Shown: positions 54,066-64,000, numbered from the stretch's first letter. The stretch is 64,000 bases of DNA from Rhodococcus coprophilus NBRC 100603 (GCF_001895045.1 NZ_BDAM01000001.1:558001-622000); one strand, 5' to 3'. Notes: generated from the sequence alone by a model not told the origin. Numbers and translations: made by a program.

Positions 54066-55092
54066 GCGTCACCACCGCGGCGACGGCGAGCGCGGCAACC
54101 GCCACGACCACGCCGCCCACCACCGGTAACACCGCGGTCGACCTCTCTTCGTCGCCGGCGCCCTCGGGGGCGTCGGCGACGAAGAGGTCGGTCACCCCGC
54201 GCAGAATCTGAATCGGGGGCTGGACCGCGAACTCGGAGGCCGCTTCGGAGGCGGTCAACAGGTCACCGTCCGACGTGAAGGCGATCGCCTCTCCCTGCGG
54301 TTCTCCCGCGACGGCGATCCGCAGGTCGGGACCCGAGGACAGTGCCGCAGAGATATCGCGGTCGGGCGCGTGGAACAGGTAGACATCCGTGTAGGTGCGC
54401 ACCGCGGCGACCGTTCCGTCCTCGCTGACCGCTCCCCCGGTGATCATCGAGGAGGAGGCTCCGGGGATCGGTCCGCCCGGTGTGTCGGTGGGGCCGAGAG
54501 CAAGAGTCCCGATCCGCTCGAGGTCTGTAGGACCGGGCGACTCCAGTTCCGCCGTCGTGCGGTTGCCGGCGGGCCGGTAGATTCCGCTCGGCCCGAACAA
54601 CGACTTCGTGACGATCACGGGAACCCCTTGCTGGGAGACGAGCAGCGTCTCCGCGTCCTGGGGGCCGTCGAGGTACCGGAGGCGATACAGGTTTCCGGTA
54701 CCGGAATCGGGGTCCACCGAGATCAGCGCGACGGTCTGCCGGCTCCGGGTGTTGTCACCGAGGTCGGCGAGCCACAACCGGCCGTCGGGCCCGATCGACA
54801 TGTCTTCCACGTCGTACGGATCGGCTGGAGCCGAGAGTCGCTGCAGCACGGCGCAATCGGAGTCGAGTTCGACGATCCGCTCGTCGGCACCGGCGTCGGG
54901 TGTCGCGAAGAGCCGGCCACCGGCCGCCGCCAGGCCCGACAGTTCGGCCAGCGCCGGATCATTCGGAACGCACAACACCTCCGGTGTCACATCCGCGGAC
55001 GGAACCTGACTGTCGTCGGCCGCGGCGGGAGCAGCGAACACAACGGCGACGAGGAGCGGCGCCCACGCCACCGAGCTGCGCACACCGCGCAT
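54046..55092 (-). CDS. Secreted, C-terminally anchored beta-propeller-like protein
   Basis: 348 residues. Signal peptide at 1-25 (WAPLLVAVVFAAPAAAD), an extracellular domain with repeated strand motifs (ELSGLAAAGGRLFATPD, EDMSIGPDGRLWLADLGDN, AVSEDGTVAAVRTY, IAFTSDGDLLT) typical of propeller or SMP-30/NHL-like folds, then a membrane helix (about 322-342) and RRRGR stop-transfer. Function unknown. The start overlaps the hflX stop (TGATG), so it is translated with hflX. Confidence 0.75.
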   Translation of the reverse strand: MRGVRSSVAWAPLLVAVVFAAPAAADDSQVPSADVTPEVLCVPNDPALAELSGLAAAGGRLFATPDAGADERIVELDSDCAVLQRLSAPADPYDVEDMSIGPDGRLWLADLGDNTRSRQTVALISVDPDSGTGNLYRLRYLDGPQDAETLLVSQQGVPVIVTKSLFGPSGIYRPAGNRTTAELESPGPTDLERIGTLALGPTDTPGGPIPGASSSMITGGAVSEDGTVAAVRTYTDVYLFHAPDRDISAALSSGPDLRIAVAGEPQGEAIAFTSDGDLLTASEAASEFAVQPPIQILRGVTDLFVADAPEGAGDEERSTAVLPVVGGVVVAVAALAVAAVVTLRRRGR

Positions 55093-56558
55093 CAGGCGGC
55101 GTATTCGCCCAATGCCGACGCGAGCGCCATCGGAACCCGGGCATGCACGCGGGTGCCGTCCGCTTCGTGTGCCGAGTCCAGGATCTGCCCATCGGAATGG
55201 ATACGGGCGATCAGATCTCCCCGGGTGTACGGAACGAGGACCTTCACCTCCACGTCGGGATCCTCGAGGATCTCGGCTAGGCGCGTGCGTAGCTCGTCGA
55301 TCCCCTCTCCCGTCCGGGCGGAGATGAAGACCGCATCGGTCAGGAGCCCACGGAGCTGGGTGAGGGTCACCGGATCGGCCGCGTCGATCTTGTTGACGAC
55401 GATCAGTTCGGGCGGCGGCGGGGCATCGCTTTCCCGCAGCACCTCGGTCACGACCTCACGCACGGCCTTGATCTGCTCGGTGGGCATCGGATCCGAACCG
55501 TCGACGACGTGCAGCAGCAGATCGGCATCGGCGACCTCTTCGAGCGTCGACCGGAACGCCTCGACCAGCTGGGTCGGAAGGTGCCGAACGAAGCCGACCG
55601 TGTCGGTGAAAACCAGTTCACGGCCGTCGGGCAGTGCCGCTCGGCGGGTCGTCGGGTCGAGCGTCGCGAACAGCGCATTCTGCACCAGGACACCCGATCC
55701 GGTGAGCGCGTTGAGCAGACTCGACTTACCGGCGTTGGTGTAGCCGACGATCGCCACCGAAGGGATCCGGTTGCGCAACCGCCGGGTCCGCTTGGTGTCG
55801 CGGGCAGCTTTCATACCCTTGATCTCGCGCCGCAGTTTCGCCATCCGTTCACGGATACGGCGACGGTCCGTCTCGATCTTCGTCTCGCCGGGACCACGCA
55901 GGCCGACTCCCCCGTTGCTGCCGGCACGACCACCCGCCTGGCGGGACATCGATTCACCCCAGCCGCGCAACCGCGGCAGCATGTACTCCATCTGCGCGAG
56001 CGAGACCTGCGCCTTACCTTCGCGTGAGGTCGCGTGCTGAGCGAAGATGTCGAGAATCAGCGCGGTCCGGTCGATGACCTTGACCTTCACGACCTTCTCG
56101 AGCGCGGTCAGCTGTGCCGGGGTGAGCTCACCGTCGCAGATGACGGTGTCTGCCCCGGTGGCCAGGACGATCTGACGGAGTTCCTCCGCCTTGCCCGAGC
56201 CGATGTAGGTTGCCGCATCGGGCTTGTCCCGACGCTGGATCAGCCCGTCGAGCACCTCCGAGCCCGCGGTTTCCGCCAACGCGGCGAGTTCGGCGAGACT
56301 CGCGTCCGCCTGTTCTGCCGTGCCACCGGTCCAGACGCCGACGAGCACGACTCGCTCGAGCCTGAGCTGGCGGTATTCGACCTCGGTGACGTCTTCGAGT
56401 TCGGTGGACAGACCGGCCACGCGCCGGAGGGCGGTGCGTTCGTCCAACTGCATCTCACCGACGGACGGATCGTCGACGGACCATTCTCCGTGTGCGCTGT
56501 CGGCGACGTCGGATGTGTCTTCTGGGGTGGCACGCTCGGTGCGCGATGTGTTTGTCAT
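55092..56558 (-). CDS. hflX: GTPase HflX
   Basis: 488 residues. N-terminal HflX domain (VVLVGVWTGGTAEQADASL, GSGKAEELR, DGELTPAQLTALEKVV), coiled-coil linker with GPGETKIETDRR, then G domain: GYTNAGKSSLLN (G1), DTVGFVRHLP (G3), NKIDA (G4). Splits 70S and 50S ribosomes under stress. ATG 56558 has GGAG upstream; six extra residues to 56576 are unlikely. Followed by the anchored protein with TGATG overlap; dapF and miaA lie upstream in the same direction. Confidence 0.95.
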   Translation of the reverse strand: MTNTSRTERATPEDTSDVADSAHGEWSVDDPSVGEMQLDERTALRRVAGLSTELEDVTEVEYRQLRLERVVLVGVWTGGTAEQADASLAELAALAETAGSEVLDGLIQRRDKPDAATYIGSGKAEELRQIVLATGADTVICDGELTPAQLTALEKVVKVKVIDRTALILDIFAQHATSREGKAQVSLAQMEYMLPRLRGWGESMSRQAGGRAGSNGGVGLRGPGETKIETDRRRIRERMAKLRREIKGMKAARDTKRTRRLRNRIPSVAIVGYTNAGKSSLLNALTGSGVLVQNALFATLDPTTRRAALPDGRELVFTDTVGFVRHLPTQLVEAFRSTLEEVADADLLLHVVDGSDPMPTEQIKAVREVVTEVLRESDAPPPPELIVVNKIDAADPVTLTQLRGLLTDAVFISARTGEGIDELRTRLAEILEDPDVEVKVLVPYTRGDLIARIHSDGQILDSAHEADGTRVHARVPMALASALGEYAA

Positions 56559-56633
56559 ACATCTCCATGTTCCCATGAAGCCCGAACAGATGCATTCGGG
56601 TTTTGTGTCGCGTTCACCTGGGGCTTCGCCGCG

Positions 56634-57500
56634 TCACCCGAGCGACGACCACCACTCGTCACCGAGCTCGCCCGATGCGACGAGAACGGACGGTCCGCGC
56701 AGCCACGCGCGGCCCTTCTCGATGCGGACGTCGACGGAACCGCCGGGGATGCGGACCTGCACGACCCCTTCGTCGCTGCCGTCGTATCGCAGCGCCGCGG
56801 CCGCCGCGGCCACGGTCCCTGTGCCGCAGGACCGGGTCTCCCCCACTCCCCGCTCGTGCACTCGCATGTGCACCGACCCGGACAGGATCGGGGTGAGGAA
56901 CTCGATGTTGACTCCCTGCGGGAAGAAGCCGGGGTCGAAGCCGGGCGCGGTCAGATCGAGCGTCGCGAGTCCCGCCTCGGTCAGATTCGGATCCACACAC
57001 GCCAGATGCGGGTTACCCACGTCGATGCCGATGCCGCTGTAGACCCGGCCGTCGAGCGTCGCGGTGGAGTCGCCGAGTTGCCGCACGACGCCCATGTCCA
57101 CGGTCACGTCACCGAACACGGGTCCCGCCGCGTGGACCTGTACGGGCTTTCCCCCCGCTCGGCTGCCGACCACGAATTCCGGCCTGGTCTCGAGCCGGTG
57201 AGCGGTGAGGTAGTGCGCGAACACACGCACCCCGTTGCCGCACATCTCGGCGATCGACCCGTCGGCGTTGCGGTAGTCCATGAACCAGTCGTCGGCGCCC
57301 GTGCCCTCGGGGAGTCCGGGAAGCACGCCTGCGGCGACGAGGGCGCCGCCGCGCGCGACGCGCAGGACCCCGTCGGCGCCGAGGCCGCGCCGGCGGTCGC
57401 ACAGAGCCGCGACCCGCTCGGGTGCTAGGTCGAGCCGTGCGTCCGGGTCGGGAAGGATCACGAAGTCGTTCTCGGTGCCGTGTCCTTTGCTGAACTCCAT
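56634..57500 (-). CDS. dapF: Diaminopimelate epimerase
   Basis: 288 residues. Converts LL- to meso-diaminopimelate for lysine and peptidoglycan. The two catalytic cysteines are visible in [12 protein letters not shown] (about 85-96) and [14 protein letters not shown] (about 222-235); [13 protein letters not shown] at the start binds substrate. Ten bases separate it from the miaA stop, so they are co-transcribed; 75 bp separate it from hflX. Normal length for the family. Confidence 0.96.
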   Translation of the reverse strand: MEFSKGHGTENDFVILPDPDARLDLAPERVAALCDRRRGLGADGVLRVARGGALVAAGVLPGLPEGTGADDWFMDYRNADGSIAEMCGNGVRVFAHYLTAHRLETRPEFVVGSRAGGKPVQVHAAGPVFGDVTVDMGVVRQLGDSTATLDGRVYSGIGIDVGNPHLACVDPNLTEAGLATLDLTAPGFDPGFFPQGVNIEFLTPILSGSVHMRVHERGVGETRSCGTGTVAAAAAALRYDGSDEGVVQVRIPGGSVDVRIEKGRAWLRGPSVLVASGELGDEWWSSLG

Positions 57501-57510
57501 ACCGGTCACC

Positions 57511-58461
57511 TTATCGAGTACCGGGCGTGCCACCGGTCTGCGCGTCCGTCACGGCACGTAGCGCTGAGGCCGTGAGTTCCGGATCGGCGCCGTCGAGCCA
57601 GTGGATACGCGGATCGCGGCGGAACCACGAACGCTGGCGCCGGACATAACGCCGCGTCCCGATGAACGTGCGTTCCCGGGCGTGGGCGAGGTCGTATTCA
57701 CCGTCGAGATACTCGATGACTTGGGCGTACCCGATTGCGCGGCGAGCCGTGACACCGTCGCGCAACCCGTGTTCGAGCAGTGTCCGCACCTCGTCCACGA
57801 GTCCGTGCTCGAACATCTTGTCGGTGCGTTCGGCGATGCGCCGGTCCAGTTCTTCGGTCTCACGGTCGACACCGAGAATCACCGTGTCCCACCGCGGTTC
57901 CCCGATGGTCGGTTGCGACGCGGCGAACGGCAGGCCGGTGAGTTCGACGACCTCGAGCGCACGCACCATCCGCCTGCCGTCGGTGGGAAGGATCGTCTCG
58001 GCCGCGACGGGATCGGATCGCTTCAGCGCCTCGTGCACCGCCGCGGGACCACCGTCCTCGAGCACCGCTTCCCACTTGGCCCGAACCTGGGGGTCGGTCG
58101 CCGGGAACTGCCACTCGTCCAGCAGAGCCTGCACGTACATCATCGACCCGCCGACGACGACGGGCACACGGCCACGGGCACGTATCGCGTCGATGTCGGC
58201 GGTCGCGGCGCTCTGATAGCGCGCGACCGTGGCGGTCTCGGTGACGTCGAGCACGTCGAGTTGATGGTGCGGAATCCCGCGCCGCTCCTCCACCGGGAGT
58301 TTCGCGGTCCCGATGTCCATGCCGCGGTACTGCTGCATCGCGTCGATGTTGACGATCTCGCCGCCCAGCGCTTCGGCGAGGTCGAGTCCGAGATCCGACT
58401 TCCCCGTCGCGGTGGGTCCGACCACGGCGATCGGGCGCACCGAGTCGTTCACGGACACCAC
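57511..58461 (-). CDS. miaA: tRNA dimethylallyltransferase MiaA
   Basis: 316 residues. Adds dimethylallyl to N6 of A37 in tRNAs reading U-starting codons. P-loop [15 protein letters not shown], the DMAPP-binding [30 protein letters not shown] and [13 protein letters not shown] are all present. GTG at 58461 overlaps the upstream gene by 13 bases; other GTGs follow closely, so the exact start is unsure. MiaB, which acts on its product, is encoded 3 kb away in this window. Confidence 0.95.
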   Translation of the reverse strand: MVSVNDSVRPIAVVGPTATGKSDLGLDLAEALGGEIVNIDAMQQYRGMDIGTAKLPVEERRGIPHHQLDVLDVTETATVARYQSAATADIDAIRARGRVPVVVGGSMMYVQALLDEWQFPATDPQVRAKWEAVLEDGGPAAVHEALKRSDPVAAETILPTDGRRMVRALEVVELTGLPFAASQPTIGEPRWDTVILGVDRETEELDRRIAERTDKMFEHGLVDEVRTLLEHGLRDGVTARRAIGYAQVIEYLDGEYDLAHARERTFIGTRRYVRRQRSWFRRDPRIHWLDGADPELTASALRAVTDAQTGGTPGTR

Positions 58462-59162
58462 ATCCCCGCGTGATAGCCGACGCCGTACGGCGCTGCGCTA
58501 TAGGTGACGGTCGCGGAGTCCGGTGGCGCGGTGAACACCCCGGCCAAGGTCTGCCAGGCCGCCCGCCCGCCGAGCCGGACCTCCGAGCACAGGCCGGGGT
58601 CGAGCGCGAGGAGGGCGTCGGGGTCGCCCGCGGTCAGAGCGTCCGCGAGACCTGCGTCGACGGTCCCGGACCTCGGGTCGAACGCTCCCGGAGCCTTCGC
58701 GGTGAGGGTCGCGGGACCGTCTGCGACGACGAGCAGGGCCCGTGGGACGGAATCGGCATCGAGGCGCTCCCGGAGCTTTTCGCCCAGGTTGACGCAGGTG
58801 CCGGGGTCGGTGTCGTCTGCGAGGATGTGCACCTCGACCGAGGTGCGCGGAGCGACCCGGTCCCGCATCCATCCGGCGACGAGGGCAGCGAGCGGCAGTT
58901 CCGGATCGGGTTCGCCCGCGGCGGCCGGTCCCAGCGCGACCGGGACGTCGGCGCCGTATCCACGAAAGGTGCCGCGCGCCGTGGGGAGAACCTCGGTGGA
59001 GGTGTCTCCGGTGCCCACAACGACCCAGTCGGTGGCCGCCGCGAGTTGTCGGGCGATGTCGAGCACTGCTCGCCGCAACTCGTCGGTTTCGGCCACGGCG
59101 AGACCGTTGAGCTCCGGAACGAGCAACGGTGGGGAGGGCACGAACGCCCCGGCGATGAACAC
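58449..59162 (-). CDS. Extradiol-dioxygenase-fold (LigB superfamily) protein, Rv2728c-like
   Basis: 237 residues from GTG 59162, which opens directly at [19 protein letters not shown], the first strand of the family. Later [21 protein letters not shown] and [19 protein letters not shown]. The iron-binding histidines of true LigB enzymes are not evident, so it may be non-catalytic or bind something else. M. tuberculosis Rv2728c holds the same place beside miaA. The upstream extension of the frame is antisense to the DUF349 gene start region. Confidence 0.7.
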   Translation of the reverse strand: MFIAGAFVPSPPLLVPELNGLAVAETDELRRAVLDIARQLAAATDWVVVGTGDTSTEVLPTARGTFRGYGADVPVALGPAAAGEPDPELPLAALVAGWMRDRVAPRTSVEVHILADDTDPGTCVNLGEKLRERLDADSVPRALLVVADGPATLTAKAPGAFDPRSGTVDAGLADALTAGDPDALLALDPGLCSEVRLGGRAAWQTLAGVFTAPPDSATVTYSAAPYGVGYHAGMWCP

Positions 59163-59314
59163 ACCGGCAACCGTAGTCGACCGGACCCGGCGCCCTGCAC
59201 AGCCACGACCTGTTTCAATAGGGGGCGGATGTGTGGTCACGGAGTCCCGCGACCCGACCTGCGGTAGAGCGATGCGACCAGGCAGCCGTGCCGCGCGGCA
59301 GAGATGAGGTACTG

Positions 59315-60730
59315 ATGAGCGACCCGAATGCACAGGAATCGGCAGTGGAGCAGACGTCCGGTGGAGCACCCCGGCCCGGACCGCCCAAGCCCGGCGGCCC
59401 GCGTCCGGGCCCGGTGAAGGCAGCGGCGTCTGCCGGCGTGCACACCGCCGACTCCCATCCCAAGCCGCATCCGGTCACATCCCAGAATCATCCGCACATG
59501 CCCTCGGTGCCCGCGAGCGATCCGAGCCGGTTCGGAAGGGTGGACGAGGACGGCACCGCATGGGTCGTCACCGCCGACGGAGAACGATGCATCGGCTCTT
59601 GGCAGGCCGGTGACGCCGCCGAGGGGCTCGCTCACTTCGGACGCCGGTACGACGATCTGGCCACGGAGGTGGCGATTCTCGAGACCCGGCTGGCTTCCGG
59701 AACCGGGGACATCAAGAAGACCCGCGCCGCAGCCGAGGCGCTCGCCGAAGCCCTGCCGACCGCCGCGGTCATCGGGGACCTCGACGCTCTCGCCACGCGT
59801 CTGACGGAGATCATCACGGCCTCCGAGCATGCTGCGGCCGCCGCCAAGCACGAGAAGGAGCAGCAGCGCGCCGAGGCGACCGCGCGGAAGGAGGCTCTCG
59901 CCGCCGAGGCGGAAGAGATCGGTGCCGAATCCACGCAGTGGAAGGCCGCGGGCGACCGTCTCCGCGAGATCCTCGACGAGTGGAAGTCGATCCGCGGAGT
60001 CGACCGGAAGGTCGACGACGTCCTGTGGCGCCGGTATTCCAAGGCCCGCGAAGCGTTCAACCGTCGTCGCGGTGCGCACTTCGCCGAACTGGACCGTGAG
60101 CGAGCGTCGGCGAAGAGCCGCAAGGAAGAGCTCGTCGCGCGGGCCGAGTCCCTGCAGGATTCGACGGACTGGGGTGCGACGGCAGCCACCTTCCGCGATC
60201 TGCTCGCCGAGTGGAAGGCTGCGGGCCGTGCGCCGCGCGAAGCGGACGACCAGCTGTGGAAGCGTTTCAAGGGCGCGCAGGACGTGTTCTTCGCGGCGCG
60301 CAACGATGCGAATGCGGAGCGCGAAGCCGAGTTCGAGGAGAACGCGCGCGCCAAGGAAGCTCTCCTCGAGACGGCAGCGACGATCGACCCGTCCGTGGAT
60401 GTCGAGGCCGCGCGGGCGCAGTTGCGTGAGCTTCAGGACAAGTGGGAAGCGATCGGGAAGGTTCCGCGCGAGCGCACGCACGACCTCGAGAGCCGGCTGC
60501 GCGCCGTCGAGAAGCGCGTACGCGAGGCAGCCGACTCGGAGTGGCGTCGCACCGATCCCGAAGCCCTCGCCCGGGCCGCACAGTTCCGGGAGCGGGTGAG
60601 TCAGTTCGAGGAGCAGGCTGCCAAGGCCACCGCGAACGGCCGGACGAAGGAAGCCGAACAGGCCCTCGCGCAGGCTTCGCAGTGGCGGGAGTGGGCCGAA
60701 GCCGCCGAGGGTGCGGTCGGCGAACTCTGA
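59315..60730 (+). CDS. DUF349 coiled-coil protein (Rv2731-like)
   Basis: 471 residues. Proline-rich N-terminus (residues 15-70), then two or three DUF349 helical repeats, each with the recognisable W-KAAG/WKSI-D--LW-R(F/Y)--A pattern ([59 protein letters not shown]). Long coiled coil predicted throughout. Function unknown in bacteria; some members bind nucleic acid or ribosomes. ATG 59315 is preferred; the preceding frame has no ribosome site. Confidence 0.85.
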   Translation: MSDPNAQESAVEQTSGGAPRPGPPKPGGPRPGPVKAAASAGVHTADSHPKPHPVTSQNHPHMPSVPASDPSRFGRVDEDGTAWVVTADGERCIGSWQAGDAAEGLAHFGRRYDDLATEVAILETRLASGTGDIKKTRAAAEALAEALPTAAVIGDLDALATRLTEIITASEHAAAAAKHEKEQQRAEATARKEALAAEAEEIGAESTQWKAAGDRLREILDEWKSIRGVDRKVDDVLWRRYSKAREAFNRRRGAHFAELDRERASAKSRKEELVARAESLQDSTDWGATAATFRDLLAEWKAAGRAPREADDQLWKRFKGAQDVFFAARNDANAEREAEFEENARAKEALLETAATIDPSVDVEAARAQLRELQDKWEAIGKVPRERTHDLESRLRAVEKRVREAADSEWRRTDPEALARAAQFRERVSQFEEQAAKATANGRTKEAEQALAQASQWREWAEAAEGAVGEL

Positions 60731-60751
60731 CAGCCACAACCCGACGGCAGT

Positions 60752-60802
60752 TGCGACGATGCCCCTCTCCGGATGGCCGATCCGGAGAGGGGCATCGTCG
60801 CA
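60752..60802. terminator. Long bidirectional hairpin between convergent genes
   Basis: A perfect 22-bp stem (60752-60773 with 60781-60802) with a seven-base loop between the DUF349 gene and the convergent membrane-protein gene. No T-tract on either side, but stem length makes termination plausible. Confidence 0.75.
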
Positions 60803-60824
60803 TCCGTCTGCGAGCGAAAGCGTT

Positions 60825-61370
60825 CTATGTGTCGCGGAACAGCCGCGGACGGTCGTCCTCTGCAACGACGCGACGCAGGTCGCTTTCGGCTTCGAGTTGC
60901 GCGGACGTCCGCGCCCACACCACGCGCGCCCAGTGGAACACGATCACCATCATCGCGATCCAGCCCAGCACGATGCCGAAGCCCGGGCCACCGGCCGTCG
61001 ACTCGACCGGCAGCGTCTGACGCGTCCAGATCGACAACATGCCGAACACGAGGGTCACCGAGGAACCTGCCAGCGTCACCCATGCCGCGACCCACCTGCG
61101 AGTGAGCAGGGCGAGGATCGAACCGAGGGCGCCGAAGATCAGGGCGAACCACACGAACAGCCGGGACGGGAGAGCGATCTGCTGCGCCGCCGCGTCGGGG
61201 GCGAAGGCGAGCACCTCCCAGCCGTTCGCCGAACCCGCGTGCGGGAGAGTGAACGAGCCGAGCAACACGAGTACTGCGATCGCCACGAACATCGCGCGTG
61301 CACCGGGATCGATCTCTTTGGCGGCGTTGCGTTCGGCTGCCTCGAGGCCGGCACGAATCTCCTCGGTCAT
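60825..61370 (-). CDS. Conserved membrane protein (Rv2732c-like)
   Basis: 181 residues with four membrane segments (about 28-43, 67-87, 91-110, 128-148) after a charged N-terminal helix ([20 protein letters not shown]), ending in a basic cytoplasmic tail. The ATG overlaps the miaB stop (ATGA), so both are one operon. Function unknown; position next to miaB is the same in M. tuberculosis (recalled). Confidence 0.85.
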   Translation of the reverse strand: MTEEIRAGLEAAERNAAKEIDPGARAMFVAIAVLVLLGSFTLPHAGSANGWEVLAFAPDAAAQQIALPSRLFVWFALIFGALGSILALLTRRWVAAWVTLAGSSVTLVFGMLSIWTRQTLPVESTAGGPGFGIVLGWIAMMVIVFHWARVVWARTSAQLEAESDLRRVVAEDDRPRLFRDT

Positions 61371-62896
61371 GTGTTACATCCCATCTGGGTCGGGAGGGCG
61401 GCGGGCGCGCCGATCGTCGGCAGCCCCAGTCCCACACCGATCGGCGGTGTCTTCGGAAGCTTGCCCTGCTCGAAGTGGTCTCCGGCACGGGTCCGGCGGT
61501 GGGTCAGTATCGGGTCGTCGGCGACGAGGTGGTGCGGTGCCGCCCCGGTCACGACGACGGTGATCACGTCGCCCGGACGGACCGCGGTGTCGATGTTCCC
61601 CTCGGGACGGAAATGCACGAGCCTGCCGTCGCGGGCTCGCCCGCTCATCCGTGCGGTCTCGGCGTTCTTGCGCCCTTCCCCGGCCGCGACGAGCAGTTCC
61701 ACCTCGGTGCCCACGAGTTCCCGGTTCGCCTCGAGCGTGATGCGCTCCTGGAGGGCGATGAGCCGCTCGTAGCGTTCCTGCACGACGGCCTTGGGGACCT
61801 GATCGTCCATGTCGGCGGCGGGCGTACCGGGACGCTTGGAGTACTGGAAGGTGAACGCGCTCGTGAAACGGGCCTTTTCGACGACGTCGAGGGTTTCCTG
61901 GAAGTCCTCCTCGGTCTCGCCGGGGAAGCCGACGATGATATCGGTGGTGATCGCGGCGTTCGGCATGGCGGCCCGGACCCGGTCGATGATGCCGAGGAAG
62001 CGTTCCTTGCGGTACGAACGGCGCATCGCTCGCAGGATCCGGTCGCTGCCGGACTGCAGCGGCATGTGCAACTGCGGGCACACGTTCGGTGTCTGCGCCA
62101 TCGCCTCGATGACGTCGTCGGTGAACTCCGCCGGGTGCGGCGAGGTGAAGCGCACCCGTTCGAGGCCCTCGATGTCTCCACACGCGCGCAGCAGGGACGC
62201 GAACGCACCCCGGTCGCGAGGTTGTTCGGGATCGGCGAACGAGCGGCCGTAGGAGTTCACGTTCTGCCCCAGCAACGTCACTTCGAGGACGCCTTCGTCG
62301 ACGAGGGCCTTGACCTCGGCGAGGATGTCGCCGGGGCGACGGTCGACTTCCTTGCCCCGCAGCGCCGGCACGATGCAGAACGTGCACGTGTTGTTGCAGC
62401 CGACGGAGATGGACACCCAGCCCGCGTAGGCCGACTCGCGCTTGGCGGGAAGCGTCGACGGAAACGCCTCGAGGGAGTCCAGTATTTCGACTTCCGCGCG
62501 GCGGTTGTGCCGCGCCCGCTCGAGCAGGGCAGGGAGGTTGCCGATGTTGTGCGTGCCGAAGACCACATCGACCCACGGCGCCTTCTGGACGACGAGACTA
62601 CGGTCCTTCTGGGCGAGGCAGCCACCGACCGCGATCTGCATGTCAGGGTTCTCGTCCTTGACGGGACGCAGATGACTGAGGTTGCCGTAGAGCTTGTTGT
62701 CGGCGTTCTCCCGCACAGCGCACGTGTTGAAAACCACCAGGTCAGGGTTGACTCCTGGGGTGGCACGGTGAAAACCGGCGTCCTCGAGCAATCCGGACAG
62801 ACGCTCGGAATCGTGCACGTTCATCTGGCAGCCGTACGTACGGACTTCGTAGGTCCGGGCGGCGGCGCGGGGTTCTTTCTCGTCGATCAATGACAC
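61367..62896 (-). CDS. miaB: tRNA-2-methylthio-N6-dimethylallyladenosine synthase MiaB
   Basis: 509 residues. Radical SAM methylthiotransferase. N-terminal cluster cysteines in [15 protein letters not shown] and VGGCLAQ; SAM cluster CNNTCTFC (about 160-167); [11 protein letters not shown]-terminal TRAM domain (about 375-450, [17 protein letters not shown]). It converts i6A37 made by MiaA to ms2i6A37. ATG 62896. The C-terminal 50 residues beyond TRAM are a proline-rich extension. Divergent from the ABC importer. Confidence 0.96.
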   Translation of the reverse strand: MSLIDEKEPRAAARTYEVRTYGCQMNVHDSERLSGLLEDAGFHRATPGVNPDLVVFNTCAVRENADNKLYGNLSHLRPVKDENPDMQIAVGGCLAQKDRSLVVQKAPWVDVVFGTHNIGNLPALLERARHNRRAEVEILDSLEAFPSTLPAKRESAYAGWVSISVGCNNTCTFCIVPALRGKEVDRRPGDILAEVKALVDEGVLEVTLLGQNVNSYGRSFADPEQPRDRGAFASLLRACGDIEGLERVRFTSPHPAEFTDDVIEAMAQTPNVCPQLHMPLQSGSDRILRAMRRSYRKERFLGIIDRVRAAMPNAAITTDIIVGFPGETEEDFQETLDVVEKARFTSAFTFQYSKRPGTPAADMDDQVPKAVVQERYERLIALQERITLEANRELVGTEVELLVAAGEGRKNAETARMSGRARDGRLVHFRPEGNIDTAVRPGDVITVVVTGAAPHHLVADDPILTHRRTRAGDHFEQGKLPKTPPIGVGLGLPTIGAPAALPTQMGCNT

Positions 62897-62966
62897 GTCT
62901 CAGGGTAGCTCACGCGCACGAGGCGGCCTCCTGCCGGTGACGCCGGCGCCCGACCGGCCGGTCTCT

Positions 62967-62985
62967 TTTACGGAGGAGCCGTAAA
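62967..62985. promoter_or_regulatory. Inverted repeat upstream of the glutamate-type ABC importer
   Basis: TTTACGG (62967-62973), spacer AGGAG, CCGTAAA (62979-62985), followed by TTTTC. It lies between miaB and gluA starts, both transcribed away, so it is more likely a regulator site than a terminator. Confidence 0.45.
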
Positions 62986-63057
62986 TTTTCCGTGACAGCG
63001 GTCGCTATGCGGCCCGAAATGCGAGGAATTGGCCCTCCGACGACATAGGGTCACCCC

Positions 63058-63846
63058 ATGACATCAGCGGCAGCCGGGACGGAGAAGCCGTCCGACGAAC
63101 CGGACAGCACGACCCCGATGATCTCCCTCTCCCAGGTCGAGAAGCACTTCGGCGACCTTCACGTGCTGCAGGACATCAACATCGAAGTCCCCCGCGGGCA
63201 GGTGGTGATCGTGGTCGGGCCGTCCGGGTCGGGTAAATCCACGCTGTGCCGGACGATCAACCGGCTCGAACCGATCGACTCCGGTGAGATCCGGGTGGAC
63301 GGCACCGTGCTTCCCGCCGAGGGCAAGGCGCTCGCGAAGCTCCGCTCCGATGTCGGGATGGTCTTCCAGTCCTTCAACCTCTTCGCCCACAAGACGATCC
63401 TCGAGAACGTCACGCTCGGGCCGCTGAAGGTGCGAAAAATGAAGAAGGACCAAGCGCGCGAGGCTGCCCTGCAGCTCCTCGAACGCGTGGGCATCGCCAA
63501 CCAGGCCGACAAGTACCCCGCGCAGTTGTCGGGCGGCCAGCAGCAGCGCGTCGCCATCGCGCGGGCGCTCGCCATGAACCCGAAGGTGATGCTGTTCGAC
63601 GAACCCACCTCGGCGCTCGATCCCGAAATGGTTCAGGAAGTCCTCGACGTCATGACCTCGTTGGCAAAAGAGGGCATGACGATGGTCGTCGTGACCCACG
63701 AAATGGGCTTCGCCCGCAAGGCCGGCGACCGGGTGCTGTTCATGGCGGACGGCCGGATCGTCGAAGACACCGACCCCGAGACGTTCTTCACCTCCCCCAG
63801 TTCCGATCGCGCCAAGGACTTCCTCGGCAAGATCCTCAGCCATTGA
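63058..63846 (+). CDS. gluA: Polar amino acid (glutamate-type) ABC importer ATP-binding protein
   Basis: 262 residues. Walker [11 protein letters not shown]-loop VFQSFNLF, signature LSGGQQQR, Walker B VMLFDEP, H-loop VTHEMG. Close to GluA of the corynebacterial GluABCD glutamate importer. ATG 63058 adds a 20-residue hydrophilic leader before the conserved [16 protein letters not shown]; a later ATG at 63118 is possible. A substrate-binding protein gene begins 107 bp downstream. Confidence 0.92.
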   Translation: MTSAAAGTEKPSDEPDSTTPMISLSQVEKHFGDLHVLQDINIEVPRGQVVIVVGPSGSGKSTLCRTINRLEPIDSGEIRVDGTVLPAEGKALAKLRSDVGMVFQSFNLFAHKTILENVTLGPLKVRKMKKDQAREAALQLLERVGIANQADKYPAQLSGGQQQRVAIARALAMNPKVMLFDEPTSALDPEMVQEVLDVMTSLAKEGMTMVVVTHEMGFARKAGDRVLFMADGRIVEDTDPETFFTSPSSDRAKDFLGKILSH

Positions 63847-63898
63847 TCGACCCCGTGTAGGCGCGCCTGCCCTCCACGAGATCCTTACAACGCCGGTG

Positions 63899-63915
63899 CG
63901 GCGAAGTCCGCGCCG
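63899..63915 (+). terminator. Possible intercistronic hairpin between gluA and the binding-protein gene
   Basis: CGGCG (63899-63903) pairs with CGCCG (63911-63915), followed by TTTTT. A short stem; could partly terminate or protect mRNA so that the binding protein is made in excess. Confidence 0.35.
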
Positions 63916-63953
63916 TTTTTCCGCCGCACGACACCCGCAACCGGAGGTACTCG

Positions 63954-64000
63954 ATGAAACTGTCCCGCTCGATCCGCCTGGGCATCGGCATTCTCGCCGT
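63954..64000 (+). CDS. Start of a secreted binding protein (GluB-like), truncated by window end
   Basis: GGAGGT six bases before ATG 63954. The 15 visible residues (MKLSRSIRLGIGILA) are a typical signal-peptide start: basic then hydrophobic. Position after gluA implies the extracytoplasmic substrate-binding protein of the same importer; the rest lies outside the window. Confidence 0.75.
   Translation, partial: MKLSRSIRLGIGILA

Noticed and set aside
62981-62997. Possible GlnR box (GTAAA-N6-GTGAC) upstream of gluA
   Set aside because: Too degenerate compared with the known consensus, and it overlaps the better-defined dyad.

Overview
This is a GC-rich actinobacterial chromosome segment, most likely from Rhodococcus or a close relative in the Mycobacteriales. 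I base this on family content (OxyR/AhpC/AhpD, Cei, IdeR, LexA with TCGAAC-type SOS boxes, a Lys/Ala-rich SigA N-terminus, DUF3159/3710/3093/4193/3039/3099 proteins). The gene order also closely follows, as I recall it, the Mycobacterium tuberculosis block Rv2693c to Rv2733c. Species cannot be fixed from sequence reading alone. No rRNA, tRNA, CRISPR array, prophage or insertion sequence was found; the window is almost entirely chromosomal core with some accessory insertions.

Layout. 1-9.8 kb: the end of eutC, then the conserved block DUF3159, OB-fold protein, hydrolase-fold protein, DUF3710, dut, DUF3093, DUF4193, cei, suhB, ppgK and the primary sigma factor sigA. 9.9-17.4 kb: DUF952, a small Zn-ribbon-like protein behind a probable ECF promoter, an SF2 helicase, a YihY membrane protein, DUF3039, DUF3099, a methyltransferase, and sigB behind a good ECF-type promoter. 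17.5-23.3 kb: a protein acylation pair (GNAT/acyl-CoA-synthetase-like Pat plus AcuC deacetylase) lies between sigB and ideR; galE follows ideR. 23.4-31.2 kb: DUF4192, a lipoprotein, a PAC2 protein, an alpha/beta hydrolase, a DUF3516 RNA helicase and an unusual LysR effector-domain protein without an HTH.

31.2-41.0 kb: peroxide defence (oxyR divergent from ahpCD), a permuted NlpC/P60-like protein, a class III aminotransferase, a 1297-residue HrpA helicase, nrdR, and an SOS-type LysM membrane protein divergent from lexA across a 226-bp region with four SOS boxes. 42-54 kb: acyl-CoA dehydrogenase, then an accessory stretch (uracil/xanthine permease, a DUF2776/YhiM-like membrane protein, an orphan 102-residue protein, a DUF1275 protein), then a complete fructose PTS locus (ptsI divergent from fruR-fruK-fruA-ptsH). 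54-62.9 kb: back to core: a secreted anchored protein, hflX, dapF, miaA, a LigB-fold protein, a DUF349 protein, a small membrane protein and miaB. 63-64 kb: the first two genes of a glutamate-type ABC importer, cut off by the window end.

How the genes work together: three stress circuits are visible (ECF to sigB; peroxide via OxyR/AhpCD; DNA damage via LexA and its divergent LysM partner), with iron control (IdeR), dNTP control (Dut, NrdR), tRNA modification (MiaA, MiaB) and carbon entry via fructose PTS and polyphosphate glucokinase. The strongest non-obvious signals are regulatory: the four SOS boxes, two ECF-type promoters, the ptsI/fruR operator-like repeats, and a 14-bp hairpin placed over the galE ribosome binding site.
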